DNA of 64,000 nt from Chloroflexota bacterium (GCA_021779955.1 JAJXZS010000034.1:186001-250000); one strand, 5' to 3'; shown: positions 8,490 through 17,480, counted from the stretch's first letter. Notes: generated by a model not told the origin, from the letters alone. Translations and numbers: made by a program.

Positions 8490-9418
8490 GCACATTGTCC
8501 ACTTCGAGCGCCTTTGAAGTGCTCATCCTCGAAGATGGTTATTATTGCGATTTGATCTTCACCGGCGTCCCCGGCTTGCCCAGTCTGGGGAGCGAAATCT
8601 TTTCCAGCGGTTTTAACATCATCCCCGGCGGCGCTTTCAATCTGGCGCTTGCGTTCAAGCGGCTCGACCTGCATGCGGGATGGCCTTGCCAGTTCGGCAA
8701 CGATCTGTTCAGCCGTTATGTTGCAGAGCGCGCTGCCGGCGAAGGCATTGACTGCAGCCTTTTTACGCATCACGACTTTCCAATTCCACGAATCACGGCA
8801 TCGCTCTCCTTTCCCCAGGACAGGGCGTTTGTCACCTACAATCACCCTTTCAGCGCTCCTCCACCAGCCGAGCTGATCCTGAAGTTACGTCCGCGCTTTG
8901 TCATCGAAGCCGGCCTGCATCATGGGCCTCTTCATCTGGCATCCGTTGCTGCCGCGCACCAGGTTGGAGCCCTTGTCTACATGGATAGCGATTCGAACGA
9001 CTTCACTCTGGATGACCCTGAGATCTTCGATGCCATCCGCGCTGTGGATATCTTTGCCCCAAATGCCAAAGAAGCGCTCAAGCTTACCCATGCCTCGACA
9101 CTCGAAGAGGCGATCGACCGGCTTGGCTCCCTCGTTCCGCTGCTGCTCGTCAAGCGCAGCTGTGACGGCGCGATCGCCCGGCAGGGGAAGCACGAGGTGA
9201 AAGTCGCCCCCATCCCTGTCGAGGTATTCGATACAACCGGCGCCGGCGATTGTTTCAACGCAGGTTTCCTGTATGGTCAGCTGCGCGGGTATCCCCTCGA
9301 AACCAGCCTGCAATGTGCCAACATCTGCGGCGCACTTGCCACCACCGGCTACGGGGCGACAGCTGTCCCGACTGCCCTAGAGCTCGAAGCGCGTCTGCAC
9401 ACCCTCGCTAACCTCTAA
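8486..9418 (+). CDS. PfkB (ribokinase) family carbohydrate kinase
   Basis: A 310-residue sugar or nucleoside kinase. The start ATG at 8486 overlaps the GH4 stop (ATGA) and is preceded by TAGGAG, so translation is coupled. Residues 44-55 (NIIPGGAFNLAL) match the first PfkB signature; residues 249-260 (DTTGAGDCFNAG) are the second, with the catalytic base D255 and the anion hole GAG. Because the operon imports sugar by a symporter and not a PTS, this kinase may phosphorylate the monosaccharide released by the GH4 enzyme, or the substrate before cleavage. Confidence 0.9.
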   Translation: MSTLSTSSAFEVLILEDGYYCDLIFTGVPGLPSLGSEIFSSGFNIIPGGAFNLALAFKRLDLHAGWPCQFGNDLFSRYVAERAAGEGIDCSLFTHHDFPIPRITASLSFPQDRAFVTYNHPFSAPPPAELILKLRPRFVIEAGLHHGPLHLASVAAAHQVGALVYMDSDSNDFTLDDPEIFDAIRAVDIFAPNAKEALKLTHASTLEEAIDRLGSLVPLLLVKRSCDGAIARQGKHEVKVAPIPVEVFDTTGAGDCFNAGFLYGQLRGYPLETSLQCANICGALATTGYGATAVPTALELEARLHTLANL

Positions 9419-9425
9419 ACATTTC

Positions 9426-9490
9426 GTAAAACAATGTTTACTTGTTGTTAACGATATAGATGTTGACTCACACCCAAACTGGCGCATAAT
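9426..9490 (+). promoter_or_regulatory. Internal promoter with LacI-like operator before the symporter gene
   Basis: TTGACT (9463-9468), a 16-bp spacer and CATAAT (9485-9490) make a good sigma-70 promoter about 85 bp before the symporter ATG. Just upstream, GTAAAACAATGTTTAC (9426-9441) is an imperfect palindrome with GTAAA/TTTAC arms, the kind of site LacI/GalR-type sugar regulators use. No such regulator gene is in the window. Confidence 0.5.
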
Positions 9491-9576
9491 TAAGCCACGC
9501 TTGTCGGCCCTTCCCTGTGATCTGGCCCAGGCGTTCCGTATTCAACTCAAATTTCCGCACAAGGAGACGATCGGCT

Positions 9577-10887
9577 ATGGCTGAATCACGATTGAAGTCG
9601 TTCAATTATGCCATCGGCATGTTTGGCACATCCATCCCCATCAACCTTTTGAAGACCTTCGCGGTCTTCTATTACGTTGATACCCTGGGGGTGACCACAG
9701 CGCAATTCGCGTTGATTCTCTCGATCTACGCATTCATCGATGCCATCGACAACCCGGTCTACGGCTTTCTCTCCGACCGCACCCGATCCCGTTGGGGACG
9801 CAGGCGGCCCTGGCTGGTGATCGGGACGCCGCTGCTCGCCCTTGGCCTGATCTTCTTCTACAGCCCCCCTGCATTCCTATCGGGCAATTCCCTGGTCGCG
9901 TATGCCATGCTCTTGTACATCTTGACGGGCACGCTCGATTCCGTCATTAATGCCAATTACGGCGCGCTCTTCCCTGAACTCTTCAAGACCGATGCTGCGC
10001 GCGCCAGCACCAACGCCTTGCGCCAGGCCTTCCAACTGGTCGCCATGATCATCAGCATCGCCCTGACCCCGATCATCAAGAGCATCATCGGTTTCAACAA
10101 CACGGCGCTCATCTATGGCATCCTGGGCGGTGCCGTTATCTTGTATATGGCATTGACCGCAAAAGAGGTCAAGGTCACTGAAGACGATAAAAAACCCGAG
10201 CTCTGGCACAGCTTGAAGAGCCTCTTCATCAACAAAAAATTCTGGGTGGCCGGCTTTGCAGGTGCTTTCTACAGTGCTGCGATGTCGCTCGTGATGGCTA
10301 CGATGCTCTTCTTCGTAAAGTACGCCATCAAGATTCCTGAGGGTCAATCCTCGATCCTCTTTGGCGCAGTTCTTCTCATTGCCATTGGCTGTGTGTCCAT
10401 TTGGGCGTGGTTGGTGCGGAAGTATTCCATCATTCCTGTCTGGCGTGCTGCGCTGATCAGCCTGGCGATTGCCTTCATCCCACTCTATTTCGCAAATTCG
10501 TTGGTCACTGCAATACTGGGCAGCGTTCTGATCGGATTCGGCTTCGCGGGTGCTATCACAACCAATGACCTGATTGGCGCGAAGATCATGGACGAGGACA
10601 CCCGGAAGTACAATCTCCGGCGCGAGGGCATCATTTCCAACGCCATGGGATTTATGAATCGCCTCAACAGCCTCTTCACGGCAGGCGCATTGCTGCTGGT
10701 CAACAAATGGTTTGGGTTTGAGAGCGGCGCCAATCCCGGTCCAACGCCGGATTTAGCCGCCCGCTTCCTCCTTTCGGTTTTCCCCGCGGTCCTGGTGTTG
10801 GTTGCCTTTGCCTTCTCCTGGTTCATCAATTTTTCCAAAACCGAGGAGCCTCTCGCAGTTCCTGAAATCGTCGCTCCGGAGATGTGA
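9577..10887 (+). CDS. GPH-family sugar:cation symporter (MFS)
   Basis: A 436-residue membrane protein of the glycoside-pentoside-hexuronide:cation symporter family. Twelve hydrophobic segments can be counted. Near residues 60-85 it has AFIDAIDNPVYGFLSDRT followed by RSRWGRRRPWLVIG, the diagnostic GPH/MFS loop 2-3 motif (D-P-x-x-G-x-x-x-D-x-T-R-S-R-W-G-R-x-R-P). The start MAESRLKSFNYAIG is chosen because AAGGAG precedes ATG 9577. Its place between the GH4/kinase pair and an esterase suggests uptake of a glycoside used by this operon. Confidence 0.9.
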   Translation: MAESRLKSFNYAIGMFGTSIPINLLKTFAVFYYVDTLGVTTAQFALILSIYAFIDAIDNPVYGFLSDRTRSRWGRRRPWLVIGTPLLALGLIFFYSPPAFLSGNSLVAYAMLLYILTGTLDSVINANYGALFPELFKTDAARASTNALRQAFQLVAMIISIALTPIIKSIIGFNNTALIYGILGGAVILYMALTAKEVKVTEDDKKPELWHSLKSLFINKKFWVAGFAGAFYSAAMSLVMATMLFFVKYAIKIPEGQSSILFGAVLLIAIGCVSIWAWLVRKYSIIPVWRAALISLAIAFIPLYFANSLVTAILGSVLIGFGFAGAITTNDLIGAKIMDEDTRKYNLRREGIISNAMGFMNRLNSLFTAGALLLVNKWFGFESGANPGPTPDLAARFLLSVFPAVLVLVAFAFSWFINFSKTEEPLAVPEIVAPEM

Positions 10888-10890
10888 GCC

Positions 10891-11652
10891 ATGGCTGTCA
10901 TCCGTTTGGACCATATTGCTGAAACCACCAAGGTGATTTTGCCCCTGTATGTCATCTTGCCCGACCCCGGCCGGATGGGCGGTATTCCGTTGAGCAAGAG
11001 AAAGGTGCTCTATCTTCTTCATGGACTGAGTGACGATGGCAGCGCCTGGCAGCGTTTCTCGTCGATCGAGGTCGTTGCGCGGGATTATGGGCTGGTGGTG
11101 GTCATGCCGTCGGTTGGGCGCAGTTTCTACACGGACATGCCCAATGGCCAGCGCTTCTTCTCCTATCTCATGGATGAGCTTCCCCAATACCTCTCCGATG
11201 TTTTCAATATTTCCCCCGCTCGCGAAGACACATTGATCGCAGGCCTCTCGATGGGCGGTTATGGGGCTTTGAAAGCCGGGCTTCTTTACCCTGAACGCTT
11301 TAGCGCGGTGGGCAGTTTTTCAGGGGCCATATCCATGCTCTTGCTCACCGCTCGCCCCGACGATCCCCGGTATCCGGAGTTCACCTCGATATTTGGCGAT
11401 TTGTCCAAGGTTACCGGAAGCGTCCACGATCCATCCATCTGGCTGAAGCAGGCTTCTGAGAACGTCAGTTCATTACCGAAATTGTATGTATCTTGCGGCA
11501 GGCAAGATGACCTGCTCATGCTGAACAGGCATTTTCAGTCTCAATGCCAGTCTTTGGGCATACCTCTTGAGTACCGCGAAGGGGAAGGCACCCACGATTG
11601 GCCTTTCTGGGATCGCCAGATTTCCGAATTCTTGAAGTTTGCGTTGGCTTGA
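10891..11652 (+). CDS. Alpha/beta-hydrolase esterase (esterase D/tributyrin esterase type)
   Basis: A 253-residue putative esterase. The oxyanion-side motif LLHGLSDDGSAWQR is at 42-55 and the nucleophile elbow G-L-S-M-G-G puts Ser at 120. D206 or D207 (SCGRQDDLL) and H235 (GEGTHDWPFW) complete the triad. No signal peptide, so it acts in the cytoplasm. It begins three bases after the symporter stop. In this operon it would plausibly remove acyl groups, for example acetyl or feruloyl, from an imported glycoside, which is inference from context. S-formylglutathione hydrolases are close relatives. Confidence 0.85.
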   Translation: MAVIRLDHIAETTKVILPLYVILPDPGRMGGIPLSKRKVLYLLHGLSDDGSAWQRFSSIEVVARDYGLVVVMPSVGRSFYTDMPNGQRFFSYLMDELPQYLSDVFNISPAREDTLIAGLSMGGYGALKAGLLYPERFSAVGSFSGAISMLLLTARPDDPRYPEFTSIFGDLSKVTGSVHDPSIWLKQASENVSSLPKLYVSCGRQDDLLMLNRHFQSQCQSLGIPLEYREGEGTHDWPFWDRQISEFLKFALA

Positions 11653-11681
11653 GATCGTCCACTATTTGAAAGGTATTACGC

Positions 11682-12986
11682 ATGCAGCAAACTCAGACGC
11701 TTGAACTCTTTATCGAACCGGCTCAAATGGGCAGCTATTTTACCCTGCCCTTCAGCATGCCCGTTGATGTCGAATCGTTCACCATTCGCTATAACTACGA
11801 GCGATTTCATCTTGGCGACACCAGCAATGGCTTTACGCCCCGAACTGAAATCAACATCATCGATATCGGCCTGATCTCGCCCGATGGTCGTCAGGTCGGT
11901 GCATCAGGGTCAAACAAGACCGAGATCACGCTTGGCCCAACCGTGTCAACTCCCGGCTTTGCGGTTGTGCCGCTGACGCAAGGCACCTGGCAGATCATGG
12001 TCGGCGCGTACAAGATTGCCCCGGAAGGCGTGAACGTTACCTACGAACTGGACTTCACACCCAAGCATCTTCGCCTGCTCAAGGGCGACTTTCACACTCA
12101 CACTCTTGGTTCAGACGGGATACTCACTGTCGACGAACTTGCCCGCCATGCCATGCGTCACGGCCTGGATTTTCTCGCCATCACCGATCACAACCAGTTC
12201 GCTCCAGCAGTTGCTTTTCCACAGATCCCGGGGATCACGCTCATCCCCGGCGTCGAATGGACGCACTATTTGGGCCACTCCAACTTCCTTGGCGTCGATC
12301 GTCCATACGCCAGGCCTTTTCCCACAAATACGCCCGATGAAGCCGCTGATCGCTTTGCTTCAGCTCGGGAGAACGGCGCCCTGATCGTCATCAACCACCC
12401 CTTCGACGAAGATGTGCCGTTCAAATTTGACTTCAGAACTCTGCCCTTCGATTGCATTGAAATCTGGAACGGTCCGATGCGCGAATCCAATTTGCGGGCG
12501 GTTGGTCTTTGGCACACTCTGCTCGCCGCAGGGAAGAAGATCCCCATCGTTGGGGGCAGCGACTACCATCGCGACAACCTCTTCCAGATCCTGGGCGGGC
12601 CAACCACCTGCGTCTATGCCATGTCGCCCAGCCGGGAAGATATTCTTGTCGCTTTGAAGGCAGGGCATGCCTATATCACCTTCGCTCCGGGTGGCCCGAC
12701 GCTCGAATATACCGCTGGCAGTGCCATGCTTGGCGACTCGGTCCATTGGGCCGATGTGAAGAAAATGCACATCGCAGTGGACGGCCTACTCGTCGGCGAT
12801 AAGGTGAACCTCGTCACCCGCACCGGCAGTGAAACTCTGTTCACCGCGCCGGCTGCGGGCAGCTTTGCGATCGATCGTCCTGTGACCGAGCCGGGTTTCG
12901 CCCGCATCGAAGTACACCGCGTCTTTCTTCCCGGCGTTCCACCGCTGCCCGCTCTGATATCCAACCCGATCTATTTCGACGCATGA
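11682..12986 (+). CDS. PHP-domain metallohydrolase (CehA/McbA type)
   Basis: A 434-residue protein with an N-terminal beta-sandwich-like region (about 1-135) followed by a PHP phosphoesterase domain. Metal-binding motifs appear in order: DFHTHTLGSDG (near 137), ITDHN (near 168), GVEWTH (near 190), INHPFDED (near 238) and GGSDYH (near 290). A C-terminal segment of about 100 residues again looks beta-rich. CehA/McbA relatives hydrolyse phosphate esters or carbamates; here the substrate is unknown. Last gene of the operon, 29 bp after the esterase, and followed by a strong terminator. Confidence 0.85.
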   Translation: MQQTQTLELFIEPAQMGSYFTLPFSMPVDVESFTIRYNYERFHLGDTSNGFTPRTEINIIDIGLISPDGRQVGASGSNKTEITLGPTVSTPGFAVVPLTQGTWQIMVGAYKIAPEGVNVTYELDFTPKHLRLLKGDFHTHTLGSDGILTVDELARHAMRHGLDFLAITDHNQFAPAVAFPQIPGITLIPGVEWTHYLGHSNFLGVDRPYARPFPTNTPDEAADRFASARENGALIVINHPFDEDVPFKFDFRTLPFDCIEIWNGPMRESNLRAVGLWHTLLAAGKKIPIVGGSDYHRDNLFQILGGPTTCVYAMSPSREDILVALKAGHAYITFAPGGPTLEYTAGSAMLGDSVHWADVKKMHIAVDGLLVGDKVNLVTRTGSETLFTAPAAGSFAIDRPVTEPGFARIEVHRVFLPGVPPLPALISNPIYFDA

Positions 12987-13027
12987 GGTGGTGGCAGGGC
13001 ACAACCCTCAAGCTCTAACCTACCGAA

Positions 13028-13051
13028 CCCTCCCTTTAGGGAGGGCTTTTG
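13028..13051 (+). terminator. Terminator of the GH4-PHP operon
   Basis: Perfect 7-bp stem CCCTCCC/GGGAGGG with loop TTTA and a following CTTTT, 41 bp past the PHP gene stop. Confidence 0.85.
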
Positions 13052-13077
13052 TTCCCATCCCCCGCGCTCCATCGTGA

Positions 13078-13137
13078 CCCCATGCACCGCACTGCGTTCG
13101 GTGCAGTGCGGGTGCGACGAAACCTTTCGTCATGGGG
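13078..13137. repeat. Three-way-junction palindromic element between convergent genes
   Basis: Outer arms CCCCATG (13078-13084) and CATGGGG (13131-13137) enclose two hairpins: CACCGCACTGC (13085-13095) with GCAGTGCGGGTG (13103-13114, one bulged G), and GACGAA/TTCGTC (13116-13131). The whole folds as a compact three-way junction on either strand, followed on the plus strand by CCCCTTTTT. It may be a bidirectional terminator for the GNAT gene on the minus strand or a copy of a dispersed palindromic repeat. Confidence 0.55.
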
Positions 13138-13144
13138 CCCCTTT

Positions 13145-13711
13145 TTAGGTGCCGGGAAGGTCGGGATGGATCGTTCCAGTCTCCCAGTCCTTGTCAAGGA
13201 TTCCATAGACGTACTCGTGCGTCCACTGGTTGTTCCACCACCTCGTTTCACGCAGCAGACCCTCGCGCGTCATCCCCAACTTCTCCATCACCCGATAAGA
13301 TGCCTTGTTCAGCGCATTGCAGAACGCAATCACACGGTGGGCATGCAAATCTTCGAAGCCAAACCTCAGAACCGCCTGTGCCCCTTCAGTGGCATACCCT
13401 TTCGACCAGTAATCAGGATGCATAAACCAGCCGATCTCCCACTCGTTCATCCAGGCGGTGTTTAGCCTGAATGAGATCCTTCCCACTACGCTATCCGAAG
13501 GCGGGATCGTCACTCCCAGGTAATATCTGATCCTCGGTTCTTCTTTCGCCCGCCGCAGTGCCTCATTATGTTCCTCGCGTGTTTTTGCCTCATCGGGAAT
13601 CTCGACATCCTCATACCTTTGCACAAGCTCCAGGCGTCTGATCTGCCGCATCGCCGCATAATCGCTCTCGCGTAAGTCCCTCAGAATCAAGCGTTGAGTC
13701 ACAAGTTCCAT
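13145..13711 (-). CDS. GNAT N-acetyltransferase, RimJ/RimL type
   Basis: A 188-residue acetyltransferase. It begins ELVTQRLILRDLRESDY, the standard opening of the ribosomal-protein-Ala acetyltransferase (RimJ/RimL) group. EIGWFMHPDYWSKGYATEGA is the strand-loop-helix that binds acetyl-CoA pyrophosphate, and AHRVIAFCNALNKASYRVME followed by KLGMTREG is the second conserved block. Substrate may be a protein N-terminus or a small amine. Its N-terminal Met lies 41 bp from the stop of the MBL-fold gene, so co-transcription is possible. Confidence 0.9.
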   Translation of the reverse strand: MELVTQRLILRDLRESDYAAMRQIRRLELVQRYEDVEIPDEAKTREEHNEALRRAKEEPRIRYYLGVTIPPSDSVVGRISFRLNTAWMNEWEIGWFMHPDYWSKGYATEGAQAVLRFGFEDLHAHRVIAFCNALNKASYRVMEKLGMTREGLLRETRWWNNQWTHEYVYGILDKDWETGTIHPDLPGT

Positions 13712-13751
13712 GCGTCCACTCCGATTTCACAATTCACTCAGTTTTCAGCGT

Positions 13752-14471
13752 TCACCAGCTGATTGCCTGTAATTCCTCACCACTGACAGGCTTATGGCGG
13801 TGACCTGTAAAAACCCGTTCTGGTTTTGCTGCCTTCAAATGCTCCAAGCTCGCGGGCAGGGCATCCCATTCTGTGGCAAGCAGGCTTTGCAGAGCCGGTT
13901 TCGGAAAGCCGCCAAGCAAGTCGCCTGCAAAGGCAGTCCCTCCACCCAGCACCACGCTGGTGTGTCCCGGTGTATGCCCTGGTGTGTGCAGGATGGTTGC
14001 CTCCAGCCCGAAGCGTTCGAGCGTTTCGCCATCTTCGAGCGTGAAATCGGGCGGGGTGGGCTCAAGCCTGCGGCCAAAAGCCACCAGGGGCTGCAGGGCA
14101 AAATAAATCCCACCATAGCTTCGCGGAGACCCCAGCCTCGACCGCGCGTGGATCATGTCATCGGCATCCAGCGGATGCGCGCCGATCTTCGCGATGGTGA
14201 GTTCGCGTAACCTTGCCGCGCTTCCATAGTGGTCGTAGTGCGCGTGCGTGATCCAGATCAGCCTCAGGTCATTCCTGCCGAGCTCACGCATTTTTTCAAA
14301 AACCACCTTTTCGTGCCCCGGCGTCCCGCAATCTATAAGGTACAACCCTGCCCGAGTTTCGACTAGAAAACCCAACCCATACCCGCAGGTCAGGATGTGC
14401 AGGCTGGCAGCAGGATCGTTCGAAAGCCTCAGGGGAATGGGCGGGTAATTGTCTTTGGGCATCGCAGTCAC
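13752..14471 (-). CDS. MBL-fold metallo-hydrolase
   Basis: A 239-residue metallo-beta-lactamase-fold enzyme. The zinc motif ITHAHYDHYGSA gives H-x-H-x-D-H near residue 78; HTPGHTPGHTSVVLGGG provides the next His (near 165), FAGDLLGG the bridging Asp (near 183), and FTGHRHKP the last His (near 222). This set is complete, so an active di-zinc hydrolase is expected, of the glyoxalase II/lactonase-like kind. A second start a few residues downstream is possible. It sits 18 bp after the chloride channel gene. Confidence 0.88.
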   Translation of the reverse strand: MTAMPKDNYPPIPLRLSNDPAASLHILTCGYGLGFLVETRAGLYLIDCGTPGHEKVVFEKMRELGRNDLRLIWITHAHYDHYGSAARLRELTIAKIGAHPLDADDMIHARSRLGSPRSYGGIYFALQPLVAFGRRLEPTPPDFTLEDGETLERFGLEATILHTPGHTPGHTSVVLGGGTAFAGDLLGGFPKPALQSLLATEWDALPASLEHLKAAKPERVFTGHRHKPVSGEELQAISW

Positions 14472-14489
14472 TCAATTTTCAGCCGGGAT

Positions 14490-16163
14490 TTATTCTGCGG
14501 ATTGGGCAGATGTGCCCTTGCGCAGCAGTTCAGCGCCTTCGGAAGCTTCAGGCGCGATCACGGCCGTGATTCTCATGTTCGCTTCGAGGCGTGTATTCGC
14601 ATGGGGAACCCAATCGTGATGCCCATCGGCCAGGCGGACGATGATGCAGCCGGGAGGTAACCCGAGTTGGCGAATCAATTGCCCCGCAAACGGCGCGCCG
14701 GCGTGGATCAGAAATTCCATAATCACCGGTTCGCTCAAGAGTGCAGCGTCACCGCCTTTGCGCAGATCGCGTTCGAGAAGCGCTTCGTAGATTGGCGTAT
14801 CTTTTAATCCTTCCGCCACGGCATAGGCGCAGAAGCAACTAACCAGAAGCGGCAGCATCTGGGAATAATTCCCGGTCATTTCAAGGATAAGCATGATCCC
14901 CGTCAATGGTGCCCGGACGATCGCGGTAAAAAACGCGGCCATTCCTACTGCTGCGAAAACGGCGGGGATGGGTGCGGCAGCTGGGGCGATCAGATGTGCA
15001 ACCTCGCCAATCGCAAGCCCGCCTAATGAACCCATGACGAGTAGCGGTGTAAATATTCCACCCGGCGCTCCCGTACCGTAACTGGCTATGTTCATCAAGA
15101 ATCGCGCACCAAAAAAGACCAGGGCAGTGGAAATAATCAGGTTCCCTTGCAGCGCAGTCTCAACCATCCTGTTGCCTGCCCCGATAACTGAAGGAGAGAA
15201 CCAACCCACGAGTCCGATGATTCCTCCAACCATGCCAGCGGTAGGAAGGATCCATTTAACCGGGATTCGACTGGCCAGGTTCACAGTCGCCAGCAGCCCA
15301 TGATTGTACAGCACCCCAAAGACTCCGGCGATAAGGCCGAGTATGGCAAACACAGGTAGTGTCAAAAGTGATTGAATGGGATAGCTCGGAACTGTGAAGA
15401 TCGGGAATTGGTTCGATCCAATGCGGGCAATGATATCGGAGATCACTGCAGCGATAAAAGCTGCTCCAAACACAATGGGTTCGAAGTCGCGCCTGACCTC
15501 TTCCATAACGAATATCAAGCCGGAAAGGGGAGCATTGAACGCTGCCGCCAGCCCTGCACCTGCGCCGGAGGAGATCAGGGTCAGGCGTTCCCGTGGGGGT
15601 ACCTTCAGCCACCTTGACACGGCGTCTCCAACGGCTCCTCCCATTTGAACCGTTGGGCCTTCCCTCCCCAGAACCAGGCCGCCGCCTATGCCGATGATCC
15701 CCGCCACGAATTTGACGGGCAGGACTCGCTTCCAATTAAGCGTCCGGAATTTTCGCAATACAGCTTCGAGGTGAGGAATCCCACTGCCGCTGGCTTCAGG
15801 GGCAAAGCGCCGGGTGATGGCAACTGCAATGACCGCTCCTGTCATTGTAAAGAGAATGGGAATGACCCAACCAAATGAAATGCCGTGTGCCCACACGATC
15901 ATCGCGGTACGAAAAGTATCCATCGTGGTAAGCAAAACGCGAAATGCTAATGCAATCACACCAGAAAGAACTCCCACCAGTGCAGCCCTTGGGAAGACAA
16001 GGTGCTTTTGCTGCCTTGTTTCAAAATAATCTTGAAGCTCTGAAGAGGACGCTTCTTCTGCGGTCCTGGGGGTTTCTTTGGAACCAGGTCTGGATCGTCC
16101 CAGGGGTAGAAACGATCTTCTGGCTCTTTCTTTTGGCGGCTGTTGATTTTGGTCTGGCGGCAT
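14490..16163 (-). CDS. ClC-type chloride/proton antiporter with C-terminal RCK_C-like domain
   Basis: A 557-residue ClC protein. The selectivity filter motifs are present: GSGIP (126-130), GREGP (166-170, gating Glu E168) and GGIFTP near 370. EE at 221-222 aligns with the internal proton-relay glutamate of bacterial exchangers, so an H+/Cl- antiporter is more likely than a channel. About ten membrane helices are followed by a soluble tail (from about 475) that resembles a TrkA-C/RCK_C ligand-binding domain (LPPGCIIVRLADG.., then RITAVIAPE). The first 50 residues are polar and low-complexity. It would move chloride during acid or osmotic stress; regulator of the tail unknown. Confidence 0.9.
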   Translation of the reverse strand: MPPDQNQQPPKERARRSFLPLGRSRPGSKETPRTAEEASSSELQDYFETRQQKHLVFPRAALVGVLSGVIALAFRVLLTTMDTFRTAMIVWAHGISFGWVIPILFTMTGAVIAVAITRRFAPEASGSGIPHLEAVLRKFRTLNWKRVLPVKFVAGIIGIGGGLVLGREGPTVQMGGAVGDAVSRWLKVPPRERLTLISSGAGAGLAAAFNAPLSGLIFVMEEVRRDFEPIVFGAAFIAAVISDIIARIGSNQFPIFTVPSYPIQSLLTLPVFAILGLIAGVFGVLYNHGLLATVNLASRIPVKWILPTAGMVGGIIGLVGWFSPSVIGAGNRMVETALQGNLIISTALVFFGARFLMNIASYGTGAPGGIFTPLLVMGSLGGLAIGEVAHLIAPAAAPIPAVFAAVGMAAFFTAIVRAPLTGIMLILEMTGNYSQMLPLLVSCFCAYAVAEGLKDTPIYEALLERDLRKGGDAALLSEPVIMEFLIHAGAPFAGQLIRQLGLPPGCIIVRLADGHHDWVPHANTRLEANMRITAVIAPEASEGAELLRKGTSAQSAE

Positions 16164-16302
16164 GGGTTTTTTCCGTATTTCTTATTCTTCCGCTTATTCT
16201 ACCCCCACAGTCATGGTGAAGAAGGCTTCAAGGCTCATCAATCTCGCCTCGAGACAGCGTTTAGCAGAACCGCTTATGTTCATGTCATTTTGCCTGGTAC
16301 GG

Positions 16303-17325
16303 TCAGATGCTGTAATAATCGCTTGCAGAATAAGGCGAGAAGATGCCCCGATCGGTCACCAGTGCGCTGACATATTTCGGTGGCGTAATATCGAAGGCCG
16401 GGTAATATCCTTTTGCTCTCGTCGTAGCCGTGCGTTTCCCCAGGCAGAACAGCACTTCATTTGGATCGCGTTCTTCGATGACCACATCGTCAGGGGTCAG
16501 GGCATCCTGGTCGGGCCCGTAGATGAACGCATAAAACGGAACGCCAAATGTATGAGCGCTGATGGCCACCTGCAGCGTTCCGATCTTGTTGACAACGTGC
16601 CCGCTCATGGTCACCCGGTCCGACCCGGCAAAGAACGAATCGATCATTCCCCGCGACATCAATGCTGCAGGCATACCATCGGTAATGACGGTGGTATCCA
16701 CTCCCATCTCGCCCAATGCGTCGGCAGTGAGCCTTGCCCCCTGTAGATAAGGCCGGGTTTCATCGCAATATGCTTTGAGCTTTTTTCCCTGATTGAGTGC
16801 GACCATTGCGGTGTAGACGATCGAACTGTCCGGCCAGCAATGGGTCAGAATTGTGTCTCCATCTTGGATCAGACTGGCAGCGTAGGTGCCTAATGCTGTT
16901 GATCGCTCTTCTCCGTGCGCAAGATCGAGTTCGATCTCCTCCAGCAGCGCCTGTTCGACGTCTTCTCCCCGGTTGATTGCCAGCTTACCGGCATCCAGCA
17001 GGTGTTCCACTTTCAAACGGATCAGGTTGTTCGTCGGACGGGTGGCGATCAACCGGGCACAGGCTTTCTCGAGATCGGAGAAGATCTTTTCACCTGAACT
17101 TTTCGCGGATTGGCGTGCAGCCTGAGCCATTCCATAAGAGGCCGCCAAAGCCGGACCGTAACTCTGAGTCACCATGTTTTCGATTGCGCGCGCCACATCT
17201 TCAACCGTCCTGCAGCGCACAAAGCTCGTCTTGAAGGGATAGACTCGTCGATCCAGGATGGCTACCTGGCCTTTCTCATATCGGGCGATATTTTCATTTC
17301 TGGCGATAAACGGAAGCGACGTCAT
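16303..17325 (-). CDS. MtnA/eIF2B-alpha-type aldose-ketose isomerase
   Basis: A 340-residue sugar-phosphate isomerase of the MtnA (methylthioribose-1-phosphate isomerase)/ribose-1,5-bisphosphate isomerase/eIF2B family. The catalytic Cys is C163 (ILTHCWPDSS) and the catalytic Asp D236 (FAGSDRV); ETRPYLQGARLTA (189-201) is the phosphate-binding block. After the Cys it has W-P-D where MtnA usually has N-[AT]-G, so the substrate may differ from methylthioribose-1-phosphate. No other methionine-salvage gene is nearby. Isomerase fold and active site are seen; the exact reaction is inferred. Confidence 0.78.
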   Translation of the reverse strand: MTSLPFIARNENIARYEKGQVAILDRRVYPFKTSFVRCRTVEDVARAIENMVTQSYGPALAASYGMAQAARQSAKSSGEKIFSDLEKACARLIATRPTNNLIRLKVEHLLDAGKLAINRGEDVEQALLEEIELDLAHGEERSTALGTYAASLIQDGDTILTHCWPDSSIVYTAMVALNQGKKLKAYCDETRPYLQGARLTADALGEMGVDTTVITDGMPAALMSRGMIDSFFAGSDRVTMSGHVVNKIGTLQVAISAHTFGVPFYAFIYGPDQDALTPDDVVIEERDPNEVLFCLGKRTATTRAKGYYPAFDITPPKYVSALVTDRGIFSPYSASDYYSI

Positions 17326-17480
17326 GAACTTCTATTGCTCCTTATCTGGTTAATTCTTACCTGTCATAGGGACATTTTACGCAAAAATACCCCGTTGAAC
17401 AATGGAATCCTGAAAACGGGAAGACCGCCTGTATTGGGTTCATTGTAAATCAAAGGAACATGTTTCCGCTTCGAGTCCTC

